Origin: an uncultured Spirochaeta sp.
GTDB lineage: Bacteria > Spirochaetota > Spirochaetia > DSM-27196 > Alkalispirochaetaceae
Reading direction: 5' to 3'
DNA length: 64,000 nt
Assembly: GCA_913030605.1 (NCBI GenBank)
Contig: CAJWEZ010000005.1
Coordinates: 30,945 to 94,944 of the forward strand
Of the stretch, positions 25,699 through 34,845 are shown in pieces. A model generated the notes under the pieces. It searched no databases and was not told the DNA's origin. It was given only the letters and a program-made list of their open reading frames with translations. The first letter of the stretch is position 1; the number at the start of each line of letters is the position of its first letter. The position numbers were made by a program, and so were the translations under genes.

Positions 25699-26944
25699 CA
25701 CTCCCGAACAGATCTCTCCCGAGGAGGGCGACGCCGCCGCACCCTTCGACCCGTCGCAGCACGGGATCCGCGTCGTGGAGCTCGGTGACCGAACGTTCTA
25801 TCTCCTTGGAACCGCCCACGTGTCCGCCGACAGCGTGACCGCCGTGGAAGACACGATCGCCCGCGGCGGCGTGGAGCACGTGTGCATCGAAATCGATGAC
25901 GGTCGCTTCCGCTCCGTGCAGCAGAAACGTGACTGGTCCCAGCTCAACATCTTTGAGATCATCAAGCGTCGCCAGGCGTTTCTGCTGCTCAGCAATCTGG
26001 TGCTCAGCAGTTTTCAGCGGCGCATGGGCGCCGGCACCGGTGTAACCCCCGGCGCCGAGATGATCGCCGCCGTTCACGCCGCCCGCCGCGCCGGAGTCGG
26101 CTACTCCTTTGGCGACCGACCGGTCGCTGCGACGCTCCGGCGCGCCTGGGCCAAAACCGGGTTCTGGGGGAAAAACAAGCTCATGGCGAGCATGCTCGCA
26201 AGCGCGTTCTCCCGCGAGAAGATCACCGAGGACGACCTGAAAAAGCTCCAAGAGCAGAATGAGCTCGAGACGATGCTTCAGGAACTGGCGGACTACCTGC
26301 CGTCGGTGAAAGAGGTCCTGATCGACGAACGGGACCAGTACCTGGCCCAGAGCATCTGGGAAGCGCCGGGGTCCCGCGTCCTGGCGGTGGTCGGTGCCGG
26401 TCACGTGCCGGGCATAGTCCGGTGGCTGGAACGCCTCCACCGGCACCACGTGGACGACGCGCAGACCTCGCCGCTGGTGAACAAGAAGGACCTGGAGGTG
26501 ATTCCGCCGCCGGGACCGGTACGCAAGGCGGTTCCCTTCGTGATTCCCGCGGTCGTCGCCGGGCTGATTCTGTGGGGCTTCTTCCGCGGCGGACTGGAAG
26601 GGGGGCTCCATTCGCTCCTGCGATGGATTCTGGTGAACGGAACGCTCTCCGCCGCCGGCGCCCTGGCGGCGCTGGCGCACCCGGTCACGATCGTGGCGTC
26701 CTTTGCGGCGGCACCGATCACCTCGATGAATCCCACGATCGGGGTGGGGTTCGTGAGCGGACTGCTTGAAGCGCTGCTGCGCAAACCGCGGGTGCGCGAC
26801 TTCGAGAACCTGAACGACGACATCCTCAGCATTCGCGGGGTGTACCGGAACCGCCTGACGCGGATCCTCCTCGTTTTTCTGTTTTCGACGATCGGAAGCG
26901 CGATCGGCACCTTCGTGGCACTGCCGCTCCTCTTTCCCGCCTGA
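25691..26944 (+). CDS. TraB-family membrane protein (TraB/PrgY/GumN superfamily)
   Basis: A 417-residue TraB-domain protein. The N-terminal two-thirds holds the conserved GTAHVS (about residue 38), EIDDGR region (about 68), LIDERDQYLAQSI (about 215) and GAGHVPGI (about 237). The last 140 residues are hydrophobic, with about four membrane helices (FVIPAVVAGLILWGFF onward). This is the architecture of the bacterial/archaeal pheromone-shutdown-type TraB proteins. A peptidase-like activity has been proposed for the superfamily but the role here is unknown. The start overlaps the DHH gene, so translation is probably coupled. Confidence 0.85.
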   Translation: MSDTPEQISPEEGDAAAPFDPSQHGIRVVELGDRTFYLLGTAHVSADSVTAVEDTIARGGVEHVCIEIDDGRFRSVQQKRDWSQLNIFEIIKRRQAFLLLSNLVLSSFQRRMGAGTGVTPGAEMIAAVHAARRAGVGYSFGDRPVAATLRRAWAKTGFWGKNKLMASMLASAFSREKITEDDLKKLQEQNELETMLQELADYLPSVKEVLIDERDQYLAQSIWEAPGSRVLAVVGAGHVPGIVRWLERLHRHHVDDAQTSPLVNKKDLEVIPPPGPVRKAVPFVIPAVVAGLILWGFFRGGLEGGLHSLLRWILVNGTLSAAGALAALAHPVTIVASFAAAPITSMNPTIGVGFVSGLLEALLRKPRVRDFENLNDDILSIRGVYRNRLTRILLVFLFSTIGSAIGTFVALPLLFPA

Positions 26945-26966
26945 TTTCTCCGGGCAAAGAATTCGT

Positions 26967-26995
26967 TTGACAGATCCGGAAACCGGCCGCACAAT
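26967..26995 (+). promoter_or_regulatory. Promoter for the Liv-importer/thiolase operon
   Basis: Perfect TTGACA (26967-26972), 17-nt spacer, CACAAT (26990-26995). A leader of about 48 nt ends in AAAGGAGG, 7 nt before ATG 27044. No operator palindrome for the operon-encoded TetR protein stands out. Confidence 0.55.
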
Positions 26996-27043
26996 CAAAA
27001 AGTGAGAGATGATTCACCTTTCACATACCAAAAGGAGGTACCG

Positions 27044-28261
27044 ATGAGATCAAGAACACTGCTCGCGGTTGCCCTCGTGCTGGTGGCCGGAATGGCGTTT
27101 GCCAACGGTGCCCAGGAGGGCGCCGCCGAGCCGATCCGCATGGGTGGCGTGTGGCCCCTGGGCGACATTACCGGGGAACAGGGCAGCAAATCCGCCCAAC
27201 TCGCCGTGGACGAACTGAACGCCAACGGGGGAATCCTGGGGCGACCCGTTGAGCTCGTGGTCATCGACAGCGAGTTCAGTCCCGACAAGGGCGCCGCGGC
27301 GATCGAACGCCTGGCGACGATCGAGAACGTCGATTTCTTCATCGGGGGCATGTCCAGTGGCGTGCATCTGGGACAGATTCCGGCGCTCAAGCGCTACCGC
27401 AAGATCACCATGTGGACCGGCGCCGCGAGTCACCTGGCGGAGGAAGCGATCGGTCCCGACCAGGACTGGTACTTTCACCTGCATCCGTGGGACTACAACC
27501 AGGGCGCCAGCTACGTGGAAGGTTGGACCGCCATCGCGGAACGCTATCCCGACATCGCCATCGACCGCTGGTTCCTGGCGTACGAGGAAGGTGCCTTCGG
27601 AAGCGCATCGTTCGAGGCAACGCAGCAGCTGTTCTCCGACATGGAGATCAGTGGCGAGTCCTTCCAGTCCGCAGCCGCCGGCGGCGGTGACTACACCGCA
27701 GTCCTCGAGCGTGCCAAGGAGTACGATCCCGACGTGTTTATCTGGGCCGGCTACGATGCCGACGCGCTGCCGATTATGGAGCAGGCGCGGGCGATCGATT
27801 TCGCGCCGCCGCTGTTCGTCGGTGCGCCCCCAGGGTGGCCCGCAAGCTTCGGCGAATCCGGCCTGGCAGAGGGCGTGACGCTCTACGGGATGTGGGCCCC
27901 TTCCCTCAACAGCGTCAGCGACGTCAGCGCGCACTACTACCAGAGCTACGTGTCGACCTACGACGAGGAGCCGGCGACGTACTTTGCTCCGCTGGGCTAC
28001 ACCGCCGTCATGATTCTGGCGCAGGCGGTGGAAGCTGCCGGGTCCATGGATCAGGACGCGATCATCGCCGAACTGCAGAACATCGAGTACGACTCGGCCC
28101 TCGGCGAAACGATCTCCTTCGCCCCGTCGCGGGTGATTTCCAACCAGGGAATCCGTCAGCAGAAGATCCTGCAGTGGCAGGGGGGAGAACAGCAGGTGCT
28201 GTGGCCCTTCGAGTTTGCCACCTCCGAGCCGGAGTATCCGTTCCCGTCCTGGGACCGATAA
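27044..28261 (+). CDS. Branched-chain-amino-acid-type ABC transporter substrate-binding protein
   Basis: A 405-residue periplasmic binding protein of the LivJ/AmiC class (type I fold). Its signal peptide ends at about residue 20 (MAFANG), followed by GAQEGAAEP, a style common in spirochaete binding proteins. The mature N-terminus IRMGGVWPLGDITGEQG, with LAVDELNANGGILGRPVELV, is the classic start of this family. The ATG at 27044 is preferred over an upstream GTG because of a perfect AAAGGAGG. Liv-type proteins bind amino acids but also short-chain acids, amides, urea and aromatic acids. The downstream CoA and thiolase genes suggest an organic acid or ketone here. A strong hairpin separates it from the permeases. 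Confidence 0.85.
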   Translation: MRSRTLLAVALVLVAGMAFANGAQEGAAEPIRMGGVWPLGDITGEQGSKSAQLAVDELNANGGILGRPVELVVIDSEFSPDKGAAAIERLATIENVDFFIGGMSSGVHLGQIPALKRYRKITMWTGAASHLAEEAIGPDQDWYFHLHPWDYNQGASYVEGWTAIAERYPDIAIDRWFLAYEEGAFGSASFEATQQLFSDMEISGESFQSAAAGGGDYTAVLERAKEYDPDVFIWAGYDADALPIMEQARAIDFAPPLFVGAPPGWPASFGESGLAEGVTLYGMWAPSLNSVSDVSAHYYQSYVSTYDEEPATYFAPLGYTAVMILAQAVEAAGSMDQDAIIAELQNIEYDSALGETISFAPSRVISNQGIRQQKILQWQGGEQQVLWPFEFATSEPEYPFPSWDR

Positions 28262-28275
28262 CGCACCCTGAACCA

Positions 28276-28334
28276 GGGGGCGGCGGGGTTGCGAGTGCGG
28301 CCCCGGCGCCGCGACGGCGACGCCGCCCCCGTTT
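28276..28334 (+). terminator. Attenuator-like hairpin inside the Liv operon
   Basis: GGGGGCGGCG (28276-28285) pairs perfectly with CGCCGCCCCC (28321-28330), which is followed directly by GTTTT. It lies between the binding-protein gene and the first permease gene. It could terminate part of the transcripts or protect the 5' message, giving more binding protein than permease, a familiar design in ABC operons. Confidence 0.6.
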
Positions 28335-28352
28335 TCCGGAGTCAACACAGAC

Positions 28353-29279
28353 ATGACTGGATTCAAACGGCTTCAAGTGGCCCTGTCGGTGGCCGCCGGG
28401 ATCGCTGTGGTCGCGCTCTTCCTGTGGCGCCCCACGGCGGTAGTGTACGGCCTGCAGCGGGCGGGGCTGTACGCGTCGATCGCGCTGCCGATGGCCCTGG
28501 TGCTCGGTATTGTGCACATCGTGAACCTGGCCCACGGTGAGATGATGATGGTCGCCGCGTACCTCAGCTACGCCGCGGCACGCGCCCTGGGAATCGATCC
28601 GCTTCTTGCGCTCGTTCCCACGACCATCGTGATGTTCATCGTCGGTATCGTGCTGTACCGGCTGACCATTTCCCGGACCGTGGACGGTCCCGAGCTCAAC
28701 CAGCTGATTCTCACCTTCGGGATCGCCATGGTTCTGGGACAGGCGGTCAACATGATCGCCACATCCCAGCCGCGAAAAATCAGTCTGGACTACGTGTCCG
28801 CCTCCGCCACCGTGGGAGATGTGAGTTTCGGCGTGTACGACTTTGTGTTCGTCGCCCTGGCGGCGGCGAGCCTCGCCGGGCTGTATCTCTTTCTGAAAAA
28901 GACGCGGCTGGGGCAGGCGGCAACGGCGGTGGGACAGAATCCCCGCGGCGCCCGCATCGTCGGTATCGACGTGCAGCGCACCTACACGATCGTCTTTGCG
29001 ATTTCCGCCGCTCTTCTGGGGATCGTGGGAACGTTCTTCATGACGAAGTTCTCGATCTTTCCCACCGTCGGTGGCTCGTACACGATGCGGTCGTTTTCCC
29101 TCGTCGCCATGGCCGGCATCGGGAATCTACCGATGATCGTTGTCTCCAGCGTCATCCTCGGCGTGTCGGAGGCGGCGATTCAGGCGGTGCCCCACGGCGG
29201 CGGATGGTCGCCGCTGGTGTTCTTCGGCCTGATCATTCTGGCAATCATGATCCGTTCCTTCCGGGGAGGTCGCGCATGA
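28353..29279 (+). CDS. Liv-type ABC transporter permease (LivH family)
   Basis: A 308-residue inner-membrane permease of the LivH family with about eight hydrophobic segments. Typical features are the early GIVHIVNLAHGEMMMVAAYLS region near residue 50 and the mid-protein ATAVGQNPRGARIVGIDVQ coupling loop near 190. GNLPMIVVSSVILGVSEA comes near the end. It pairs with the LivM-like protein encoded next, whose start overlaps its stop by 4 nt. The substrate is set by the binding protein. Confidence 0.88.
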   Translation: MTGFKRLQVALSVAAGIAVVALFLWRPTAVVYGLQRAGLYASIALPMALVLGIVHIVNLAHGEMMMVAAYLSYAAARALGIDPLLALVPTTIVMFIVGIVLYRLTISRTVDGPELNQLILTFGIAMVLGQAVNMIATSQPRKISLDYVSASATVGDVSFGVYDFVFVALAAASLAGLYLFLKKTRLGQAATAVGQNPRGARIVGIDVQRTYTIVFAISAALLGIVGTFFMTKFSIFPTVGGSYTMRSFSLVAMAGIGNLPMIVVSSVILGVSEAAIQAVPHGGGWSPLVFFGLIILAIMIRSFRGGRA

Positions 29280-30253
29280 GTTCGATTGAGCAACGACCGC
29301 GACGCCGGGCGCCGTGGGTCTTCGCGGCGTTGGCGGCGCTGCTGGCGTTCCTGCCCCTGGTGGCGGGCCCCTATCCGCAGACGATCGCGCGGTCGGTTCT
29401 GACCTACATGATGCTCGCGATTAGCTGGGACATGCTGATCCGTTCCGGGCAGCTCTCCTTCGGGATCGCCGGCTTCTTCGGTCTCGGTGGCTACGCCGCC
29501 GCGATCGGCGCCACCTACCTCGGTGTGCCGCCGGTCCTGACGCTGGTGTTCGCTGCCGTTGTCGTGGGCGTGGTGGCGCTGCTGATCGGCGCCGTGGTGC
29601 TTCGCCTGCGGGGTATGTACTTCGCCATCGTGACGCTGGCGCTCGCGGAGATCTTCCGCATCGTCATGCACAACTGGAGCAGCCTCACCGGCGGGCCAAA
29701 CGGAATGCTCCTGCCGCGCAGCGCATTCGACGGCAACTCCGTGGCCACCTACCTCATGATGCTGGTGCTGGCGGCGGTGGTGATCGGCGTGTCGGAGTGG
29801 TTCCGTCACAGCCGCATTCACTTCGCCCTCACCGCGATTCGGGACAACGAAACGGTCGCGGCGTCCGCCGGGGTCAATATCTACGCCTACCTGCTCACGG
29901 CGTTCGCTATCACCAGTGGCATCCAGGGTGCTGTCGGCGCGAGTTACGCCCAGCTCTTCGGGTTTGTCACGCCGGAGTCGAGCTTCAACGTGAACTACAC
30001 GCTCATTCCGCTGGCGATGACGTTGCTGGGCGGCATGTACGGTACCTGGGGTCCGGTGGTCGGCGCCGTGCTCCTGGGCGTTGTCGGTGAGTACCTGAAG
30101 CTGTTCATCCCCTACGGCCACCTGCTGGTGTACGGCGTGATCATCGTGCTGGTGATCCTGTTCATGCCGCGGGGCATCGTGGGGCTCGTGCGCGGACACC
30201 TCGAGCGGTCCCGCCGGACGACCACGGCATCCGAAAAAGGAGGCGCCGCATGA
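29276..30253 (+). CDS. Liv-type ABC transporter permease (LivM family)
   Basis: A 325-residue permease of the LivM family. Its landmarks are MLAISWDMLIRSGQLSFG, then IAGFFGLGGYAA near residue 65, LRLRGMYFAIVTLALAEIFR near 110 and AIRDNETVAASAGVNIYAY near 195. GAVGASYAQLFGFVTPESS and LGGMYGTWGPVVGAVLLG follow. ATG 29276 overlaps the upstream stop (ATGA); a longer frame exists but would cut into the previous gene. Together with the LivH partner it forms the membrane channel of the importer. Confidence 0.88.
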   Translation: MSSIEQRPRRRAPWVFAALAALLAFLPLVAGPYPQTIARSVLTYMMLAISWDMLIRSGQLSFGIAGFFGLGGYAAAIGATYLGVPPVLTLVFAAVVVGVVALLIGAVVLRLRGMYFAIVTLALAEIFRIVMHNWSSLTGGPNGMLLPRSAFDGNSVATYLMMLVLAAVVIGVSEWFRHSRIHFALTAIRDNETVAASAGVNIYAYLLTAFAITSGIQGAVGASYAQLFGFVTPESSFNVNYTLIPLAMTLLGGMYGTWGPVVGAVLLGVVGEYLKLFIPYGHLLVYGVIIVLVILFMPRGIVGLVRGHLERSRRTTTASEKGGAA

Positions 30254-30969
30254 AGGGGCTGCAGACTGAGGCGTTGACGATCCGTTTCGGCGGCCTCACC
30301 GCGGTTGACGGAGTTGATTTCTCCCTGACGCCGGGCGAAATCGTCGGAATCATCGGACCGAACGGCGCCGGGAAGACAACGCTGATCAACCTTCTGGCGG
30401 GCATCTACGCCCCCACCTCGGGGCGCGTTGTGTTCGATGGTGAGGATATCACCGCGGTACCGGCCCACAGGCGGGCGGCGCTGGGTATCGGCCGGACGTT
30501 TCAGCTCATTCACCCGCTGGAGGACCTGACGCTGGTGGAGAACGTGATGACCGGGTTCCTGTTTGCCGGGCGGCGGTCGCTGCGGGCGGCACGGGAGGCG
30601 GCGGCGGCGCTCTGCCGGGACCTGGGGCTGGGCGGGCTGAACCGGTCCACCGGGGAACTCAACATCCTGGAAACCAAGAAGATGGAGATCGCCAAGGCGC
30701 TGGCGGTGGAACCGTCGGTTTTGTTCCTGGACGAGGTCATGGCGGGACTCAACAGCACCGAGACGCTGGATGTGATTCGTATGGTCCGGGAGATCGCCGC
30801 CCACCGCAACCTGGGCATCGGTGTGGTCGAACACGTCATGGGCGTGATCAAGGAGCTCACCGAACGGGTGGTCGTCCTGGACGGCGGTCGCCTCATCGCG
30901 GCGGGCCCCTACTCGGAGGTCTCGCAGGACCCGCGGGTGGTGAGCGCCTATCTGGGAGGGAGCGTGTGA
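30250..30969 (+). CDS. Liv-type ABC transporter ATP-binding protein (LivG family)
   Basis: A 239-residue ABC ATPase. It opens with LTIRFGGLTAVDGVDFSL, typical of LivG. Walker A is GPNGAGKTT near residue 36, and the LivG-type insert region GRTFQLIHPLEDLTLVENV lies near 82. Walker B is VLFLDEVMAGLN near 158, with Val in place of the usual Pro after Glu (DEV rather than DEP), and the H-loop segment is VVEHVM near 197. The signature region reads STGELNILETKKMEIAKALA, where canonical LSGGQ is replaced by STGEL-like sequence, a variant worth noting. It overlaps the LivM gene by 4 nt. Confidence 0.87.
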   Translation: MKGLQTEALTIRFGGLTAVDGVDFSLTPGEIVGIIGPNGAGKTTLINLLAGIYAPTSGRVVFDGEDITAVPAHRRAALGIGRTFQLIHPLEDLTLVENVMTGFLFAGRRSLRAAREAAAALCRDLGLGGLNRSTGELNILETKKMEIAKALAVEPSVLFLDEVMAGLNSTETLDVIRMVREIAAHRNLGIGVVEHVMGVIKELTERVVVLDGGRLIAAGPYSEVSQDPRVVSAYLGGSV

Positions 30970-31670
30970 TGCTGACGGTAGAGAACGTCGACTGCGGCTA
31001 CGGTCGCCTGCAGGTGCTGCGGGATCTGAGCATGGAGGTTGCCGGCGGGGCGGTTGGACTCTTTGGACCCAACGGCGCCGGAAAGACGACGCTGATTAAC
31101 GCGATCATGGGGATCAATCGGGTCACCGCCGGGTCGATCACCTTCGAGGGGCGCGGGATTCACAACCGCCCGACCCACGAGATCGTCCACGGGGGTATCG
31201 CCCTGGTGCCCCAGGAACGCGAACTCTTCCCCGGGATGACGGTGCTGGAAAACCTGCGTATCGGCGCCGAGCAGGTTCCCCACGCCCGAGACCGCGGCGA
31301 GGAGACGCTGGAAACGGTGTTCGGCTACTTCCCGATCCTGCGGGAACGGACGAAGCAGCTCGCCGGCACCATGAGCGGCGGGCAACAGCGCATGCTCGCC
31401 GTGGGGCGGGCGCTCATGGCGCTCCCGCGGCTCCTGATCCTGGACGAGCCGTCCCTGGGGCTCCAGCCGTCGATCGTGCACGAGCTGTTCACGATCCTCG
31501 GCGAGATGAAGGAGCACGTGGCGGTCCTGGTAACCGAACAGAACGTGCGGGAGAGTCTGCGTACGGTGGATCGCGGCTACGTGCTGGAGAACGGACGCAT
31601 CGTTCTCCGCGGCACCGCGGATGAACTGGCGAACGACCCGGAGGTCGAGCGGTCGTACCTGGGCCTGTAG
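30969..31670 (+). CDS. Liv-type ABC transporter ATP-binding protein (LivF family)
   Basis: A 233-residue ABC ATPase of the LivF family. It has LTVENVDCGYGRLQVLRDLS at the start, Walker A GPNGAGKTT near residue 35, and LVPQERELFPGMTVLENLRI near 80. The signature is MSGGQQRMLAVGRALM near 135, Walker B LLILDEPSLGLQP near 156, and the tail resembles EQNVRESL. The ATG overlaps the previous stop by one base; a GTG three bases earlier is an equally possible start. It completes the importer; the KAS III-like gene begins 51 nt later on the same strand. Confidence 0.88.
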   Translation: MLTVENVDCGYGRLQVLRDLSMEVAGGAVGLFGPNGAGKTTLINAIMGINRVTAGSITFEGRGIHNRPTHEIVHGGIALVPQERELFPGMTVLENLRIGAEQVPHARDRGEETLETVFGYFPILRERTKQLAGTMSGGQQRMLAVGRALMALPRLLILDEPSLGLQPSIVHELFTILGEMKEHVAVLVTEQNVRESLRTVDRGYVLENGRIVLRGTADELANDPEVERSYLGL

Positions 31671-31721
31671 GTCCGGACGCGGCGAACACCACGGCGAAAG
31701 AGACGGAAGAGAGCAGCAGAG

Positions 31722-32744
31722 ATGGCAGTAGGCATCATGGGATACGGAACGTACACGCCGGAGACGCGGATGGACGCCGCGGAACTGGCGGAACGGACCG
31801 GCATCCCGGAGAACGTGATCCGCGAGAAGTTCGGCGTGCAGTCCAAACCGGTTCCCGGACCGGAGGACACGACAAGCGCCATGGCAGTGGCGGCGGCGCG
31901 GCGGGCGATCGAGGATGCCGGGATCGATCCGGCGGAGATCGACATCCTGATCTACAACGGCGGTCAGCACAAGGATTACCCCAACTGGCTGGCGGGCCTG
32001 AAAATCGCCCACGAACTGGGCGCGGTGAATGCATGGTCCTTCGACATGGAGGCGATGTGCGGTTCCATGATGGCGGGTTTCGAGGTGGCGCGGTCGCTCA
32101 TGGAGAGCAACGACCGCTACCGCACCGTGGTCCTGGCCAGCGGATACCGCAACGGCGACATGATCGACTACGGCGTGAAGGAGACCTCCTTCATGTTCGA
32201 CCTCGGCGCCGGCGGCGCCGCGGTGGTTCTGCGTCGTGACCTGGGGCGCAACGAGATCCTGGCGACCTCGTTTCGCGGCGACGGATCCTTCGCTGAGGAC
32301 TGCGTGGTGGAGGTCGGCGGCGCGGCGCAGTGGCCGCCGAAGCCCGAGGACGCCGACCGCATGCACTTCGTGATTCGCGACGTGGATTCGTTCAAGCGGA
32401 AACTCGGGGAGCGCACGCTGCCCAACTTCTACCACGTGATCCGCGACGCCCTCTCCCGGGCGGGGCTCTCGGACGCGGACATCGACTACCTCGCGATTCT
32501 GCACTTCAAGCGCAGCACCCACGTGGCGGTGCTCGAGGAACTGGGGCTGTCGGAAGACCGGACGACCTACCTCGACCACATGGGCCACGTGGGCCAGAAC
32601 GACCAGATCATCTCTCTCGAGGAAGGGCTGAAAGCGGGAAAGATCAACGACGGCGACCACATCGTAATGGTGGGCGCCGGCATCGGTTTCGTCTGGGCCT
32701 CGGCGGTCGTCCGCTGGGGACCAACACCACACAAAGGAGTATGA
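31722..32744 (+). CDS. KAS III-like (FabH superfamily) condensing-enzyme homologue 1
   Basis: A 340-residue thiolase-fold protein related to 3-oxoacyl-ACP synthase III. The nucleophile is Cys in DMEAMCGSMMAGFEVA near residue 110. The active-site His is in YLAILHFKRSTHVAVL near 265. The third position, normally Asn in a YGNTS motif, appears as His in LDHMGHVGQNDQI near 290. FMFDLGAGGAAVVL and MVGAGIGFVWASAVV are normal core segments. A Cys-His-His arrangement suggests that it may not be a housekeeping fatty-acid synthase enzyme. It may instead form or cleave acyl-CoA or beta-ketoacyl-CoA bonds. It lies between the importer and the reductase/CoA-transferase/thiolase genes, which supports a CoA-linked role. 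The exact reaction is unknown. Confidence 0.8.
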   Translation: MAVGIMGYGTYTPETRMDAAELAERTGIPENVIREKFGVQSKPVPGPEDTTSAMAVAAARRAIEDAGIDPAEIDILIYNGGQHKDYPNWLAGLKIAHELGAVNAWSFDMEAMCGSMMAGFEVARSLMESNDRYRTVVLASGYRNGDMIDYGVKETSFMFDLGAGGAAVVLRRDLGRNEILATSFRGDGSFAEDCVVEVGGAAQWPPKPEDADRMHFVIRDVDSFKRKLGERTLPNFYHVIRDALSRAGLSDADIDYLAILHFKRSTHVAVLEELGLSEDRTTYLDHMGHVGQNDQIISLEEGLKAGKINDGDHIVMVGAGIGFVWASAVVRWGPTPHKGV

Positions 32745-32746
32745 GC

Positions 32747-33484
32747 ATGAACCTTGAACACAAAGTCTGTCTGGTAACCGGCGGTGCCCGCGGCATCGGC
32801 CGCGCGATCGTGGAGTCGTTCGCCGCCGCCGGCGCCAGGGCGGTCTACGCCGGAGATCTCGCCTTCGACGGCTTCGATGAGGTCACCGGTCGCTACAGCC
32901 AGGTGAAGGGCATCGATCTCAACGTCACCGACGGTGAAAGCATCCGTGGCGCGGTGGAACAGATCATGGCGGCGGAGGGTCGCATCGACGTGCTGGTGAA
33001 CAACGCCGGCATCACCCGCGACGGACTCCTCCAGAAGATGGGAGACGACGACTGGGACGCGGTGGTCAACGTAAACCTCAAGGGCGTTTTCGCCGTGACC
33101 CGGGCTGTGGCGCCGGCGATGATGGAGGCGGGCTCCGGATCGATCATCAACATGGCGAGCGTGGTGGCGCTGGACGGAAATATCGGTCAGACGAACTACG
33201 CCGCCACCAAAGGCGGGGTGGTCTCCATGACCAAGACCTGGGCCAAGGAGTTTGCCCGCAAGGGCGCGCAGGTGCGCGTGAACGCCCTGGCTCCGGGCTT
33301 CATTCGCACGCCGATGACCGAGACGGTGCCGCAGAAGGTCCTGGACCTGATGGTTTCCAAGACCCCCCTGGGACGCATGGGGGAGGCGCAGGACATCGCC
33401 AACGCCGCTACCTTCCTGGCGAGCGACGCAGCGTCGTTCATAACCTGCCAGGTGCTGCGGGTCGACGGCGGCCTGGTATTCTGA
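32747..33484 (+). CDS. SDR-family 3-oxoacyl-ACP/acetoacetyl-CoA reductase (FabG/PhaB-like)
   Basis: A 245-residue short-chain dehydrogenase/reductase. The cofactor motif is TGGARGIGRA near residue 11, NNAG is at about 85, the catalytic Ser lies in NMASVVALDGN near 137, and YAATKGG (Tyr-x-x-x-Lys) is near 150. The C-terminal APGFIRTPMTE is typical of FabG/PhaB enzymes. It would interconvert 3-oxoacyl and 3-hydroxyacyl thioesters with NAD(P)H. ATG 32747 is preferred over an earlier ATG at 32741 because AAAGGAG sits at a proper distance only from the former. With a thiolase two genes downstream, acetoacetyl-CoA or a longer 3-oxoacyl-CoA is a plausible substrate; housekeeping FabG is less likely in this context. 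Confidence 0.85.
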   Translation: MNLEHKVCLVTGGARGIGRAIVESFAAAGARAVYAGDLAFDGFDEVTGRYSQVKGIDLNVTDGESIRGAVEQIMAAEGRIDVLVNNAGITRDGLLQKMGDDDWDAVVNVNLKGVFAVTRAVAPAMMEAGSGSIINMASVVALDGNIGQTNYAATKGGVVSMTKTWAKEFARKGAQVRVNALAPGFIRTPMTETVPQKVLDLMVSKTPLGRMGEAQDIANAATFLASDAASFITCQVLRVDGGLVF

Positions 33485-33497
33485 GGGAGGTCCACCG

Positions 33498-34817
33498 ATG
33501 CCCGACTGGACGCAGACCTATCGGCAGAAACTCACCACGATGGATGACGCGATCCGCTCGCTTCCGACGAACGCCGCCGTGATCGTGGGCATGGCCTCCA
33601 TGGAGTCGCAGGGCTTCATGGGCCACGTGCACCACCACGCGGATCACTTCGAGAATCTGCGGGTGCTCTCCTGCCTTAACCTCAACAGCTACGACTTCTG
33701 CGAGGACCCGCAGTACGAGGGAACGTTCATGAACCAGAACTGGTTCTTCGGGCCCTCCAACCGCGCCGCTGCCAAGGCCGGCTACAAGCTGGTTGAGTTC
33801 ATCCCCAACAACCTCCACCAGGCGGGGTCGCACCGGATCCGGGCGCTGAAGGAGCAGGGGGCGACGATCGTCTACTGGGGACCCGCCACGCCGCTGCAGA
33901 CAGACTCCGGATACTTCAACCTGGGCGTGTCCAACGTCTACGAGATGGAGGCGATCGAGGCCGCCGACGTGGTGGTACTCGAGGTCAACCGGAACGTCCC
34001 CTGGATTCACGGTGACACCAACGTCCACATCTCGCAGGTGGACACGGTGGTCGAACACGATATCGCGCTGCCGGAGATTCCGATTCTGCCGCCGGGGGCG
34101 GTGGAGGAGGAGATCGCGCGGCACATCGCGCCACTGGTCGGCGACGGTGCCACGCTGCAGATCGGCATCGGCGGCATCCCCAACGCCGTGGCGGCGCTCT
34201 TGAGCGACAAGAAGGACCTCGGCGTCCATACGGAGATGTTTACCGAGAGCATGATCGACCTCTTTGAGTCCGGGGCGATCACCAACCGCCGGAAAACGCT
34301 CTGGCCGGGGAAGTTCGTCTTCACCTTCGCCCTGGGAACGGCGGCGATGTACCGCTGGCTGGACAACAACCCGGCGGTGCAGGAGATGCGCGGCGGCTAC
34401 GTCAACGATCCGTACGTGATCGCGCAGAACGACGCCATGATCAGCATCAACACCGCCCTGAGCGTCGATCTCACCGGCCAGGTGTGCAGCGAGTCGATCG
34501 GACCGGTGCAGTACTCCGGCACCGGCGGGCAGCTGGACACCCACCGTGGCGCCCAGAAGTCCCGCGGCGGCCGGGGGATTATCGCCCTGCGGTCGACCGC
34601 CAAGAAGGGAACGATCTCCACGATCGCGCCGATGCTGGCGGAGGGCAGCGCCGTCACGGTGCCGCGACAGGACGTGGACTGGATCGTCACCGAGTACGGC
34701 GCGGTCCACCTGCAGGGTCGAACCACCGGCGAACGGGCGCGGGCGCTCATTTCGGTGGCTCACCCGGATCATCGGGCGGCGCTCACGGCGGCGGCAGAAA
34801 CGCTCGGATATCTGTAA
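33498..34817 (+). CDS. Acetyl-CoA hydrolase/CoA-transferase family protein
   Basis: A 439-residue family I-type CoA-transferase of the acetyl-CoA hydrolase/4-hydroxybutyrate (butyrate-acetate) CoA-transferase group. Features are [15 protein letters not shown] near residue 218, [16 protein letters not shown] near 240, the proposed catalytic Glu in [11 protein letters not shown] near 330, and the CoA-site region [20 protein letters not shown]. The C-terminus has [13 protein letters not shown]. It would activate an imported carboxylic acid by moving CoA from acetyl-CoA or another donor. GGGAGG lies 8 nt before the ATG. It is encoded 13 nt after the reductase, clearly in the same operon. Confidence 0.87.
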   Translation: MPDWTQTYRQKLTTMDDAIRSLPTNAAVIVGMASMESQGFMGHVHHHADHFENLRVLSCLNLNSYDFCEDPQYEGTFMNQNWFFGPSNRAAAKAGYKLVEFIPNNLHQAGSHRIRALKEQGATIVYWGPATPLQTDSGYFNLGVSNVYEMEAIEAADVVVLEVNRNVPWIHGDTNVHISQVDTVVEHDIALPEIPILPPGAVEEEIARHIAPLVGDGATLQIGIGGIPNAVAALLSDKKDLGVHTEMFTESMIDLFESGAITNRRKTLWPGKFVFTFALGTAAMYRWLDNNPAVQEMRGGYVNDPYVIAQNDAMISINTALSVDLTGQVCSESIGPVQYSGTGGQLDTHRGAQKSRGGRGIIALRSTAKKGTISTIAPMLAEGSAVTVPRQDVDWIVTEYGAVHLQGRTTGERARALISVAHPDHRAALTAAAETLGYL

Positions 34818-34845
34818 GGTTAAGGAAGAGGATTCGGAGGAACGC

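Noticed and set aside
30948..32732. A 594-codon minus-strand frame opposite the LivF-like and KAS III-like genes
   Set aside because: It crosses two real genes on the other strand and shows only shadow-type composition.
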